This document shows, one piece after another, positions 53,475 to 62,291 of a stretch of DNA of 64,000 nucleotides. The stretch is from the NCBI GenBank assembly GCA_946409545.1, contig CAMJWT010000004.1:22351-86350 (forward strand), given 5' to 3'. The notes under the pieces were generated by a model. That model ran no database searches. It was not told the DNA's origin and worked only from the letters and a program-made list of their open reading frames with translations. A program made the translations under genes and the position numbers. This DNA comes from RUG12783 sp946409545. GTDB taxonomy: Bacteria > Bacillota_I > Bacilli_A > RF39 > UBA660. Numbering within the stretch: the stretch's first letter is position 1; each line of letters begins with the position of its first letter.

Positions 53475-53819
53475 TTATTCACATACTCTATTTCCAGAAA
53501 GTGAAGCACTATAACCATCTGTTTTATAGCCAGCTTGCTTACAACTAATATAAGCTTTATATTGTCCACCGGATATTCTTACATATCCTGAACAAAGTTT
53601 TTTTACATCTTCAATTCCATCAATGTCACATAAATTTGTTAAATCACTTACTTCTTGAGCTTCAGCATATTCTTTAACCATTTTTTCATAAGCCTCAAAT
53701 TTTTTCTTTTCATTATTAGCATTTATACGGTTAACTGATGGTAAAACCAATATTGTAAGTAATGCAACAATTGCAATAACAATTAGTAACTCTGATAGAG
53801 TAAAACCATTTCTATTCAT
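53475..53819 (-). CDS. Type IV pseudopilin (ComGC-like)
   Basis: A 114-residue protein with a class III prepilin signal: MNRNG|FTLSELLIVIAIVALLTI, Gly -1, Phe +1 and Glu +5. The N-terminal hydrophobic helix and following helix (KKFEAYEKMVKEYAEAQ) fit a pseudopilin. The C-terminal part has four Cys (LCDIDG, LCSGY, CKQAG, VCE) that could form two disulfides. It resembles ComGC-type or general secretion pseudopilins, but no com or secretion genes are adjacent. GGTGAT precedes the ATG. Confidence 0.85.
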   Translation of the reverse strand: MNRNGFTLSELLIVIAIVALLTILVLPSVNRINANNEKKKFEAYEKMVKEYAEAQEVSDLTNLCDIDGIEDVKKLCSGYVRISGGQYKAYISCKQAGYKTDGYSASLSGNRVCE

Positions 53820-53851
53820 ATTATCACCAATAAAATATTATCATAATAAAT

Positions 53852-53874
53852 AAAAAAAGGGAATACTCCCTTTT
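53852..53874 (-). terminator. Intrinsic terminator of parE-parC
   Basis: Stem AAAAGGGA/TCCCTTTT with a 4-base loop and seven Ts on the minus strand. The parC stop codon lies in its 5' arm. Confidence 0.85.
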
Positions 53875-56368
53875 AAATATAATCATCTATTGTCATTAAT
53901 CTTTCATCTATTTCTTTAAGACTAACTTTTGGTTTTTCTTCTTTTTTTTCAATATTAACAACATTCTTATTTTCTTTTTTGATTAATGATTCTAGATAAT
54001 ATGAAGATTCAATCTTCTTTTTAGTAATACTATTACCTGTAGAATAACGATCACTAATTGATAATTCTGTTAATTTAATAGTTACAATTTCATCAGTTAT
54101 TAAACCAATAAAACTATTTGATGGACAAGTAAATGTCTTAACAATTTTATATGGATTTGATTTAATATCACGAACAAGCATAAGTCCACGTCTTGCTCTT
54201 GATGATTTTTCAAATTCAGATAATTTAACACGTTTACCATTACCACGATCCATAATTATTGATATATAATCAATCTCACCAAAGTTATTAACAGAAACAA
54301 CATAATCATCTTTTAAGTTAATACCTTTAACACCACTTGCTTTTAAACCAACAATTGGTACTTCATTAATATCATACCATAAACCATATCCATTACGTGT
54401 TGCCATAAAGATATTATTACTTGTTGATATAAAGGCATCAATTACACTATCATTAGCTTTTAACTTCATGCAACCAACTGGTTTATTATAACGTAATAAT
54501 TTAAATTCTTTTAAACTTGTACGTTTAACCATACCCATTTTAGTTGTAATCATAATATCAACAGGTTCATCAAAGTTTGTTACTTTAATACAAGATATTA
54601 TTTCATCATTAGTTTCCATCTTAACAAGATTACTAATATGTTTTCCAAGTTCCTTCCATTTAAGTTCAGGTATTTGATATACAGGTACATAAATGAAATT
54701 ACCTAAAGAAGTAAATAGTAATACGGTATCAAGAGTATTTAACTCATAGAAACCTAATACATAATCATTATCTTTTAATAATGGTTCTTCATCTTCTTTA
54801 AAACTACGCTTACTTACACGTTTAACATAACCATCTTTAGTAATAACTACAATTACATCTTCTCTTGGAATCATATCTTCTTCATTGATTGATATTTCCA
54901 TAACTTCATCTTTGATTTCTGTCTTTCTTGGTGTTGCATATTCTTGTTTAATCTTTTTAAGTTCATTTTTCATTACACCTTTTAGTTTTTCAGGATCAGC
55001 TAAAATATCTTCAAGTCCTGCAATAACTAATTTAAGTTTTTCAAATTCTTCTTGAAGTTCAACAATATCTTGATTTGTTAATCGATATAATTGAAGCATA
55101 ACAATATATTCAGATTGTCTTTCAGTAAAGCCATATTTTTCTGATAAATTAATTTTAGCATCAGCTTTATTTTTACTTTTTCTAATTGTTGCAATAATTT
55201 CATCAAGAATACTAATAGCTTTAATTAAACCTTCAACAATATGCATTCTCTCTTTAGCAAAATTTAAATCATATTGAGTTCTTTTGGTAATAACTTCTTT
55301 TTGGAACGCAATATAAGCATCAAGAATTTGAAGTATTCCAAGTGTCATTGGTCGCTTATTAACAATAGCAACCATATTATAATTATATGATATTTGTAAA
55401 TCACTATTTTTATATAAATAATTTAATATTAATTCTTTATTAGCACCCTTTTTAAGGTCAATAACAATTCTTACAGGATCTTTACGATCAGATTCATCAC
55501 GTACTTCTAAAATACCATCAAGCTTCTTTTCCATTGATAAATCAGCAATACGATGAACAAGCATCGCTTTATTAACATCAAAAGGGATTTCGGATATAAC
55601 AATTTGTTCATTGCCTTTATTTTTAACAAAATCAGATTTAGCACGAACAATTACTTTACCACGGCCTGTTGAAAATGCATCAACAATACCTTTTTTACCT
55701 TCAACAATACCTCCTGTTGGGAAATCAGGCCCTTTAATTATTTCAAGAATCGTATCAAGTCGACAATTAGGATTATCAATTCTTTTGATAGTAGCGTCAC
55801 AAACTTCTCCTAAGTTATGAGGAGGAATATTTGTAGCATATCCTGCTGAAATACCATTAGCTCCATTTACAAGTAAGTTAGGAAACTTAGCAGGAAGTAC
55901 CGTTGGTTCTTTAACAGTATCATCAAAGTTTGGTGCCCATGTTATTGTTTGTTTTTCAATATCTTTTAATAATTCATTTGATATTTTAGATAGACGTGCC
56001 TCTGTGTAACGCATAGCAGCAGCACCATCACCATCCATTGAACCATTATTACCTTGCATTTCAATGTATGGTGTTGATTGTTTCCACCATTGGCTCATAC
56101 GAACCATAGCATCATAAATTGAACTATCTCCATGTGGATGGAAGTTACCCATAATAAATCCAACGGTCTTAGCACTTTTTCTTGTTGGTTTATCATAATT
56201 GTTTCCATCTTTATACATACCATAAAGAATTCTTCTTTGAACAGGTTTTAATCCATCACGTACATCCGGAATAGCACGATCTTGAATAATTGCTTTCGCA
56301 TATCTTGCAAAACGATCACCCATAACATCTTCTAAAGATGTATCAATAACTCTTAATAATTCACTCAT
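53873..56368 (-). CDS. parC: DNA topoisomerase IV subunit A
   Basis: An 831-residue type II topoisomerase A subunit. The DNA-breaking Tyr is Y121 (AAMRYTEARLS), and the quinolone-pocket region is NFHPHGDSSIYDAMVRMSQWWK with Ser and Asp at the usual sensitive positions. The coiled-coil tower and a full beta-pinwheel C-terminal domain follow. ParC rather than GyrA is indicated by the HPHGDSSIYDAMVRMSQ wording and by the lack of a clear GyrA box (QRRGGKG). The ATG at 56368 starts one base after the parE stop, with AGGTG in parE serving as its ribosome site. Confidence 0.92.
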   Translation of the reverse strand: MSELLRVIDTSLEDVMGDRFARYAKAIIQDRAIPDVRDGLKPVQRRILYGMYKDGNNYDKPTRKSAKTVGFIMGNFHPHGDSSIYDAMVRMSQWWKQSTPYIEMQGNNGSMDGDGAAAMRYTEARLSKISNELLKDIEKQTITWAPNFDDTVKEPTVLPAKFPNLLVNGANGISAGYATNIPPHNLGEVCDATIKRIDNPNCRLDTILEIIKGPDFPTGGIVEGKKGIVDAFSTGRGKVIVRAKSDFVKNKGNEQIVISEIPFDVNKAMLVHRIADLSMEKKLDGILEVRDESDRKDPVRIVIDLKKGANKELILNYLYKNSDLQISYNYNMVAIVNKRPMTLGILQILDAYIAFQKEVITKRTQYDLNFAKERMHIVEGLIKAISILDEIIATIRKSKNKADAKINLSEKYGFTERQSEYIVMLQLYRLTNQDIVELQEEFEKLKLVIAGLEDILADPEKLKGVMKNELKKIKQEYATPRKTEIKDEVMEISINEEDMIPREDVIVVITKDGYVKRVSKRSFKEDEEPLLKDNDYVLGFYELNTLDTVLLFTSLGNFIYVPVYQIPELKWKELGKHISNLVKMETNDEIISCIKVTNFDEPVDIMITTKMGMVKRTSLKEFKLLRYNKPVGCMKLKANDSVIDAFISTSNNIFMATRNGYGLWYDINEVPIVGLKASGVKGINLKDDYVVSVNNFGEIDYISIIMDRGNGKRVKLSEFEKSSRARRGLMLVRDIKSNPYKIVKTFTCPSNSFIGLITDEIVTIKLTELSISDRYSTGNSITKKKIESSYYLESLIKKENKNVVNIEKKEEKPKVSLKEIDERLMTIDDYI

Positions 56369-56369
56369 A

Positions 56370-58280
56370 CTATGCACCTATTTGGTAATTGTCTTCCAAT
56401 GTAAATACTACATTTTCGTCAATCCATTCCTTTCTAGGTTCAACTTTATCACCCATAAGGACACTAACACGTTTTTCCGCTAACATACCATCAGTAATAT
56501 TAACTCTTATTAAACTACGAGTATCAGGATTCATTGTTGTTTCCCATAATTGTTCTGCATTCATTTCACCTAAACCTTTATAACGTGATAATTCAAGTCC
56601 TTTATGTTTACTTTGTATTTCATCACGTTCTTCATCTGTCCAAGCATAGAATAATTCTTTTTTATTAGATAATTTATATAAAGGTGGGCAAGCAATATAT
56701 AAGTGACCTTCTTCAATAAGTGGCCTCATATAACGATAGAAGAATGTTATAAGTAGAATTTGAATATGTGCTCCATCATCATCGGCATCGGTCATAATAA
56801 TAACTTTATCATAATTGATATCAGATACTTCAAAGTCACTACCAACTCCAGCACCAATCGTATGAATCATTGTATTAATTTCTTCATTTTTATATATTTC
56901 TTCAACTCTTACTTTTTCGGTATTAAGAACCTTTCCTCTAAGTGGTAAGATTGCTTGGAAAGTTCGATCACGCCCATTTTTAGCAGAGCCACCTGCTGAA
57001 TCACCCTCGACAAGATATAATTCATTCTTTTTAGCATTTTTTGTACTAGCTGGTGCAAGTTTACCTGATAAGTTCTTTTCTATTTTATTTTTAGTCTTAC
57101 CATTTCTTGCTTCGTCCCTTGCACGTCTTGCTGCCTCTCTTGCTACTTTACTTCTTACCATTTTATCCATGATTAAAGTTGCAACTTGATTATTTTCTTC
57201 CAAATAGTATTGAAGTTTCTCCGTAACAATAGCTTCAACAGCCGTTCTTGCTTGAGGGGTTCCTAATTTACCTTTAGTTTGTCCTTCAAATTGAAGTAAG
57301 TTCTCTGGTATTTGTAAACTAATAATTGCCGTTAAGCCTTCTCTTGTGTCAGAACCTTCTAAGTTTTTATCTTTATTTTTTAAATAACCATTCTTTTTAG
57401 CATAATCATTAAATACTTTAGTTAAAGCGGTTTTAAAGCCAACTTCATGACTTCCACCATCACTTGTTTTAACATTGTTAACAAATGATTCAATCATTTC
57501 ATTATAGGTATCTGTATATTGAAATGCAATTTCAATATTCATATTATCTTTAGTTCCTGAGAAACCTACAACTTCATGAAGAGCTTGTTTATCTTCATTT
57601 AGATAAGAAACAAATTCTTTAATACCATCATTGTAACAATAATGATTCTCTCTTCCACTTTCTTCATCATAGATATCAATTGTTAATCCTTTAAGTAGAA
57701 AAGCACTTTCTTGCATTCTTTCACAAACCGTTGTAAAAGAAAAACTAGTATTAGAGAAAATCTTTTCATCAGGCATAAAACGTACTTTTGTTCCTGTTTT
57801 ATTTGCATTACCTATTTTTGTTAAAGGTGTATCAAGTTTTCCTCCATCACGAAAACGAATAAAGTATTCTCCTTTATCTCTTTTGATTGTTACTTCAAGC
57901 CATTTTGATAAAGCGTTAACTACAGATGCACCAACACCATGTAATCCACCTGATACTTTATATCCACTAGTTTCAAATTTACCACCAGCATGTAACTTAG
58001 TATAAATAACTTCTGGGGTTGAAATACCACTTGCATGCATTCCTACTGGTACACCACGACCAAAGTCTTCAACAGAAACACTACCGTCTTTATGAAGGGT
58101 GATAATAATACGATCACCAAAACCATTAATGATTTCATCAATACTATTATCAACAATTTCCCATATTAAATGATGTAGACCCCGCTTATCAGTAGAACCT
58201 ATATACATACCAGGACGTTTTCTTACAGCTTCTAATCCTTCTAATATCTTAATTGAACTTGCATCATATTTAAGCTCCAT
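56370..58280 (-). CDS. parE: DNA topoisomerase IV subunit B
   Basis: A 636-residue B subunit. The GHKL ATPase has EIVDNSIDE, VEDFGRGVPVGMH and GGLHGVGASVVNALS; the transducer and TOPRIM domains follow with VEGDSAGGSAKNGRDR, PLRGKVLNTEKV and TDADDDGAHIQ. The DADDDG motif supplies the metal-binding acids (DAD(V)DG is usual; the V-to-D change leaves an extra acid). With ParC it decatenates daughter chromosomes. A strong promoter lies about 95 bases upstream, and a 14-codon frame sits in its leader. Confidence 0.93.
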   Translation of the reverse strand: MELKYDASSIKILEGLEAVRKRPGMYIGSTDKRGLHHLIWEIVDNSIDEIINGFGDRIIITLHKDGSVSVEDFGRGVPVGMHASGISTPEVIYTKLHAGGKFETSGYKVSGGLHGVGASVVNALSKWLEVTIKRDKGEYFIRFRDGGKLDTPLTKIGNANKTGTKVRFMPDEKIFSNTSFSFTTVCERMQESAFLLKGLTIDIYDEESGRENHYCYNDGIKEFVSYLNEDKQALHEVVGFSGTKDNMNIEIAFQYTDTYNEMIESFVNNVKTSDGGSHEVGFKTALTKVFNDYAKKNGYLKNKDKNLEGSDTREGLTAIISLQIPENLLQFEGQTKGKLGTPQARTAVEAIVTEKLQYYLEENNQVATLIMDKMVRSKVAREAARRARDEARNGKTKNKIEKNLSGKLAPASTKNAKKNELYLVEGDSAGGSAKNGRDRTFQAILPLRGKVLNTEKVRVEEIYKNEEINTMIHTIGAGVGSDFEVSDINYDKVIIMTDADDDGAHIQILLITFFYRYMRPLIEEGHLYIACPPLYKLSNKKELFYAWTDEERDEIQSKHKGLELSRYKGLGEMNAEQLWETTMNPDTRSLIRVNITDGMLAEKRVSVLMGDKVEPRKEWIDENVVFTLEDNYQIGA

Positions 58281-58304
58281 ATATTCACCATGCTTTCTAT
58301 AATT

Positions 58305-58349
58305 TTAAATTAATAAAAATATAATCAACATAAAAAGTAATACTTTCAT
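58305..58349 (-). CDS. Possible 14-residue hydrophobic peptide in the parE leader
   Basis: A short frame on the minus strand encodes MKVLLFMLIIFLLI followed by TAA. It has an AGAAAGG site 4 bases before the ATG and lies inside the parE transcript (promoter at 58374-58402). The sequence is entirely hydrophobic apart from one Lys, like a tiny membrane peptide. In such A/T-rich DNA a chance frame is quite possible; the well-placed ribosome site is the main support. Confidence 0.3.
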   Translation of the reverse strand: MKVLLFMLIIFLLI

Positions 58350-58373
58350 ATTACCTTTCTATTCTCAAAGTTA

Positions 58374-58402
58374 ATTATAACTTAAAACTATTTCTTTGAC
58401 AA
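58374..58402 (-). promoter_or_regulatory. Promoter of parE-parC
   Basis: Minus-strand TTGTCA (58402-58397), exactly 17 bases, TATAAT (58379-58374). Confidence 0.85.
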
Positions 58403-58422
58403 ATAATTTTGTAAAATATAGC

Positions 58423-58449
58423 AAAAAAAAAGAGTCATTTGACTCTTAA
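58423..58449 (-). terminator. Intrinsic terminator of the WXG100-like gene pair
   Basis: Stem AAGAGTCA/TGACTCTT with a 2-3 base loop and nine Ts on the minus strand, overlapping the stop codon of the 58446 gene. Confidence 0.85.
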
Positions 58450-58760
58450 GCAGCATCTACTGGTTTACCTTCTACAGCAGTTCTAGTAGGATTCATAACA
58501 TTTTCACGATATGCTTTAACTACACCATCTAAGAAAGCCGCACTATTATTAGCTGCAGCAATGAAACCTGGAACTTGCTTTTCTAGTTCAGCAAATTGCT
58601 CTAAATATTTATCAGCATTTTCATCTTGCCATGACTCAGAAACACCAGCAATTTCTTTCTTTATTTCATTGAATTCATTAGTAATCTCTTCAGCAGCCTT
58701 ACGAATTGTACTTGCAGCTGATGACATTGTCTCTTCAGTAATATATACTTCTCCGCCCAT
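58446..58760 (-). CDS. WXG100 (Esx)-family protein
   Basis: A 104-residue helical-hairpin protein. The two long helices are joined at VSESWQDENADKYLEQF; the Trp is in place but the following residues are QD instead of the canonical xG. The C-terminal part has a YRE..N segment near the end, with a weak version of the YxxxD/E export signal. Such proteins are substrates of type VII secretion systems; none of the membrane ATPase genes are in the window. AAAGGAG precedes the ATG. It is probably co-transcribed with the 58819 gene, a likely heterodimer partner. Confidence 0.8.
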   Translation of the reverse strand: MGGEVYITEETMSSAASTIRKAAEEITNEFNEIKKEIAGVSESWQDENADKYLEQFAELEKQVPGFIAAANNSAAFLDGVVKAYRENVMNPTRTAVEGKPVDAA

Positions 58761-58818
58761 AAATAAATCTCCTTTCTTAATTCATGATTAACGCACTTAA
58801 TACTCTAATAGAATTATT

Positions 58819-59121
58819 CTACATTGGTACATCTTGATTTTTTAGTAAAGTTTCTCTTATACTACTTTCAACACCAATTACTCTATTAGCAACATCGCTA
58901 CCTACTGCACCGTATGATGTAGAAGCTTCAGCCATAGCACGAATATCTTTAATCTTTGTTCTTAAATCATTAAAGAATAATTCTTTATTATCACTCTTCC
59001 ATGGATCTAAAGTACTCATAGCTTCTTCCATTTTATCAGCATTTGCAGTAATATTAGCAGATCGGTCAACGATCTTTTTTGAATGATCAAGTAATTCCTC
59101 TGGTGAAATCTTAATATTCAT
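58819..59121 (-). CDS. WXG100-like small helical protein
   Basis: A 100-residue protein of the same size and helix-turn-helix layout as the 58446 protein. The turn reads LDPWKSDNKELFFNDL, with the Trp kept and the Gly replaced by Ser. The N-terminal ISPEELLDHSKKIVDRSANI and C-terminal SSIRETLL helices fit an Esx-like hairpin. The ribosome site, AAGGAGGTG, is nearly perfect, and the promoter has a consensus -35, suggesting high expression. Probably pairs with the next gene (inference). Confidence 0.72.
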   Translation of the reverse strand: MNIKISPEELLDHSKKIVDRSANITANADKMEEAMSTLDPWKSDNKELFFNDLRTKIKDIRAMAEASTSYGAVGSDVANRVIGVESSIRETLLKNQDVPM

Positions 59122-59184
59122 AAAGCACCTCCTTCTTATGAATCCAAAAGATAAATCTATCTTACTAATCTACCTTCTAATATA

Positions 59185-59213
59185 ATCTTACTCTATCCGT
59201 TATTTATTGTCAA
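59185..59213 (-). promoter_or_regulatory. Promoter of the WXG100-like gene pair
   Basis: Minus-strand consensus TTGACA (59213-59208), 17-base spacer, TAAGAT (59190-59185). Confidence 0.8.
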
Positions 59214-59273
59214 TTTTATTTAAAAAATTATTTGTTTTTTTACACTTTTTTTTAATACTAATACTTAATAAAC

Positions 59274-59322
59274 AAAAAAATATAATAAAAAGTTATATTC
59301 TAACTAATTATTATATTTTATT
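59274..59322 (-). terminator. Probable terminator after dnaJ
   Basis: Long A/T-only inverted repeat (AAATATAATAA against TTATTATATTT) with a ~20-base loop and a T-run on the minus strand. Confidence 0.55.
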
Positions 59323-60435
59323 TTAACCTTCTACAAATTTATCAAATTTATCTATCTCAGTAGTTGATAAATCAGTATCTTCTAACTCTTTAAATAATTC
59401 TTTTTGTTTTCTATTTAGTTTTTGAGGTGTACAAACATTAAAGACAATATACATATCACCAGTATGACCACTAGTACTATTTTTAACACCTTTACCTTTA
59501 ATTCTTTGTTTATCTAAACTATTTGTTCCTGCAGGAACAGATAAAGTTACTACACCATAAAGAGTTCTAATATCTTTTTTGCATCCAAGAGTAGCTTCAC
59601 AAAAGTTAAGAGGAACTGTTAAATAAATATCATCGTCTTCTCTTTTAAAGAATTTATGAGGTGAAACACTAAACTCTAAATATAAGTCTCCATTTGGTCC
59701 ACCATTACTTCCAGGTCCACCTTTACCAGATAAACGAAGCCTCATACCATTATCAATACCTGATGGTACTTTAACCGTAATTGTTTTACTTTGAATAACG
59801 GTACCATGGCCATTACATTTAGAACAAGTTCTTTTGAAACTTCTTCCTTCACCATGACATCTAGAACAAGTTGTTTTAGACATAAAGGCCCCAAATAATG
59901 TACGTTGTTCGGTTGTTACGGTTCCACTACCATGGCAATCAGGACAAGTTACTTCATCAAAGCCACCCTTACCATCACATTCTGGACATTCTTCACTAAC
60001 ATTAACACGAATGTCTTTTTCACAACCAAAGACAGCTTCATCAAATGATAGGCTTACATCACGTAGAATATCTTCGCCTCTCACTCTTGATGAACGGCTT
60101 CGAGAGCTACCACCAAAGCCACCGCCAAACATACTTCCTAATATATCATCTAAATTAATATCAAATCCTGAGAAGTCATAAGCATCTCCACCAGGGAATC
60201 CACTATTACCAGAGAATGCCGCATGACCAAATTGATCATATTGACTACGCTTGTTTTTATCTGATAGAACCGCATAAGCTTCTTGAGCTTCTTTAAATTT
60301 ATTAGGAGCGTCAGGATCTTTATTAATATCAGGATGATATTTCTTTGCTAGTTTACGAAAGGCACTTTTTATTTCATCGTCAGTTGCATTTTTACTAACA
60401 CCTAAAACTTCATAATAATCTCTTTTATCAGCCAT
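59323..60435 (-). CDS. dnaJ: Chaperone DnaJ
   Basis: A 370-residue full-length type I DnaJ. J domain with HPD (KKYHPDINKD, ~30), a Gly/Phe-rich linker (DDILGSMFGGGFGG), four CXXCXGXG zinc motifs (CPECDGKG, CPDCHGSG, CSRCHGEG, CSKCNGHG) and the substrate-binding C-terminal domains. It delivers clients to DnaK and stimulates its ATPase. It is separated from dnaK by an oligoendopeptidase F gene that ends 2 bases upstream. Confidence 0.97.
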   Translation of the reverse strand: MADKRDYYEVLGVSKNATDDEIKSAFRKLAKKYHPDINKDPDAPNKFKEAQEAYAVLSDKNKRSQYDQFGHAAFSGNSGFPGGDAYDFSGFDINLDDILGSMFGGGFGGSSRSRSSRVRGEDILRDVSLSFDEAVFGCEKDIRVNVSEECPECDGKGGFDEVTCPDCHGSGTVTTEQRTLFGAFMSKTTCSRCHGEGRSFKRTCSKCNGHGTVIQSKTITVKVPSGIDNGMRLRLSGKGGPGSNGGPNGDLYLEFSVSPHKFFKREDDDIYLTVPLNFCEATLGCKKDIRTLYGVVTLSVPAGTNSLDKQRIKGKGVKNSTSGHTGDMYIVFNVCTPQKLNRKQKELFKELEDTDLSTTEIDKFDKFVEG

Positions 60436-60437
60436 AA

Positions 60438-62228
60438 CTATTCTCCTTTCATAATTTTCTTATATTCATCAATATAACTATTAAATGCATTAATTGCTTC
60501 TAAATAAAGTTTTGGATCTTTAATATCAACATTAGCTACTAATAATTCTTCACTAGGATACATTGATCCACCTGTTTTTAAGAATTTTAGATAATCATCA
60601 ACTTTACCAGATTCAATGTCATTAACAATCTTTGTTGCACAAGAAAGTCCTATAGCATATTTATATACATAAAAATTGTAATAGAAATGAGGTATTCTCA
60701 TCCATTCATTTTTAATATTTTCATCAATTACTACACCATTACCAAAATATCTTTTAACTAATTCATAATACTTATTACATAAATACTCATTAGTTAATAT
60801 TTCGCCAGATTCAAGGGACGCATGCATATCACGTTCAAATTCTGCAAACATAACTTGGCGATAGATTGTTGCTTTATATAATTCCATTAATTTATTTAAT
60901 AAGAATAATTTTTCAGATTTATCAGTACTCTTCTTTAATAAATATCTAACTAATATTAATTCATTAACAGTACTTGCAACTTCCGCAACAAAAATATTAT
61001 AACTAGATAAATTATAAGGTTGATTTGTGCATGAATAATATGTATGCATAGAATGACCCAATTCATGAGCAAGGGTTGTTACATCATTATATTTACCTTC
61101 AAAATTTAATAAAACATAAGGTTTAGTATCATAGAATCCACTTGAATAAGCTCCTCCACGTTTACCTTTATTATTATATTTATCAATCCAACGTTCAGAG
61201 AAAGCTTTAGATAAATTGTTTATATAATCTTCACCCATTATAGATAAAGCATCCATAACTATTTCTTTAGCTTCATCAAAAGTATAAGATTTATCATAAT
61301 CAGATACCATTGTACGATATATATCATATAAATGTAATTCTGATAAATTTAATGATTCTTTCTTTAAATCATAATATTTATATAAAACGTCTAAATGTTT
61401 ATTAATCGTATCTATTAAATTATTATAAACACTTATATCAATATTATCAGGATATAAACTTGCTTCTAAACTAGAATCAAACTTCTTAATTTTAGCCATA
61501 CTAGTTAATAATTCAACATTACCACTAAAAGTACTAGCTAAAGTATTTTTATAATTACCATAAGTTCCTAAAAGATTATTAAAAGCATTCTTTCTTATTT
61601 CTCTATTAGGATTATCCATATAAACACTATAATTACTTTCATTAAGAGGATAATTTTTCCCATCAACAACAATATCTGGGAAAGTAATATCTGCATCAGT
61701 TAAACTCTCAAAAGTTTTTTCAGCAGTATCTAGACTTTTAGATAAAGTTGATAATAGTTTCTCTTCATCATGATTTAGAGAATGACTTTGATAACGATAT
61801 ATATTCTCTAAATTAAATCGATAAACTAGAAGATCTTTATTCTCATTAATATATTCTAATACTTTATTATAGTCACCCCTCATTAATTCAGGCATAACAA
61901 AACTAGTTAATATACTATATTTTTGAATTAAATTAGATATCTTACCTTCCATTTCTTGATAAGTAGTATTTGCTGTATCTTGATCAAGTTTTAGATGAGC
62001 ATAATAATATAATTTATATAATTTACGTTCATCATCATCACTTTGTTTTAAGAAAGCAAGTAAACTATTACTATTATCTAAAATATGATCTTGATATTTA
62101 GTAATATCATTAATTTCTTTAGTTACTTTATCTAATTCTTTATAAAAATCTTCATCGGTTTTAAATATTAAAGTTAAATCCCATGTATCATTAACATTTA
62201 TATCTTTTCTTTCTTTTTGTTTTTCCAT
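60438..62228 (-). CDS. pepF: Oligoendopeptidase F (M3B family)
   Basis: A 596-residue zinc oligopeptidase of the PepF family. The active site is HELGH (His 388, Glu 389, His 392) in LAHELGHSMH, with a third ligand in the following FVAEVASTVNE helix. No signal peptide: a cytoplasmic enzyme that cuts oligopeptides of roughly 7-17 residues. The ATG at 62228 is chosen because AAGGAG lies 4 bases upstream; the longer frame runs into the dnaK terminator. Its position between dnaK and dnaJ is unusual and might link peptide turnover to chaperone expression. Confidence 0.92.
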   Translation of the reverse strand: MEKQKERKDINVNDTWDLTLIFKTDEDFYKELDKVTKEINDITKYQDHILDNSNSLLAFLKQSDDDERKLYKLYYYAHLKLDQDTANTTYQEMEGKISNLIQKYSILTSFVMPELMRGDYNKVLEYINENKDLLVYRFNLENIYRYQSHSLNHDEEKLLSTLSKSLDTAEKTFESLTDADITFPDIVVDGKNYPLNESNYSVYMDNPNREIRKNAFNNLLGTYGNYKNTLASTFSGNVELLTSMAKIKKFDSSLEASLYPDNIDISVYNNLIDTINKHLDVLYKYYDLKKESLNLSELHLYDIYRTMVSDYDKSYTFDEAKEIVMDALSIMGEDYINNLSKAFSERWIDKYNNKGKRGGAYSSGFYDTKPYVLLNFEGKYNDVTTLAHELGHSMHTYYSCTNQPYNLSSYNIFVAEVASTVNELILVRYLLKKSTDKSEKLFLLNKLMELYKATIYRQVMFAEFERDMHASLESGEILTNEYLCNKYYELVKRYFGNGVVIDENIKNEWMRIPHFYYNFYVYKYAIGLSCATKIVNDIESGKVDDYLKFLKTGGSMYPSEELLVANVDIKDPKLYLEAINAFNSYIDEYKKIMKGE

Positions 62229-62247
62229 AAGACTCCTTAATACAAGC

Positions 62248-62272
62248 AAAAGTCTAGTAAAACTAGACTTTT
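62248..62272 (-). terminator. Partial terminator between dnaK and pepF
   Basis: Perfect stem AAAAGTCTAG/CTAGACTTTT with a 5-base loop, but only TTTT then GC follows on the minus strand. It probably lets part of the transcription through to pepF-dnaJ. Confidence 0.7.
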
Positions 62273-62291
62273 ACATTATCTTTTATTTTTA

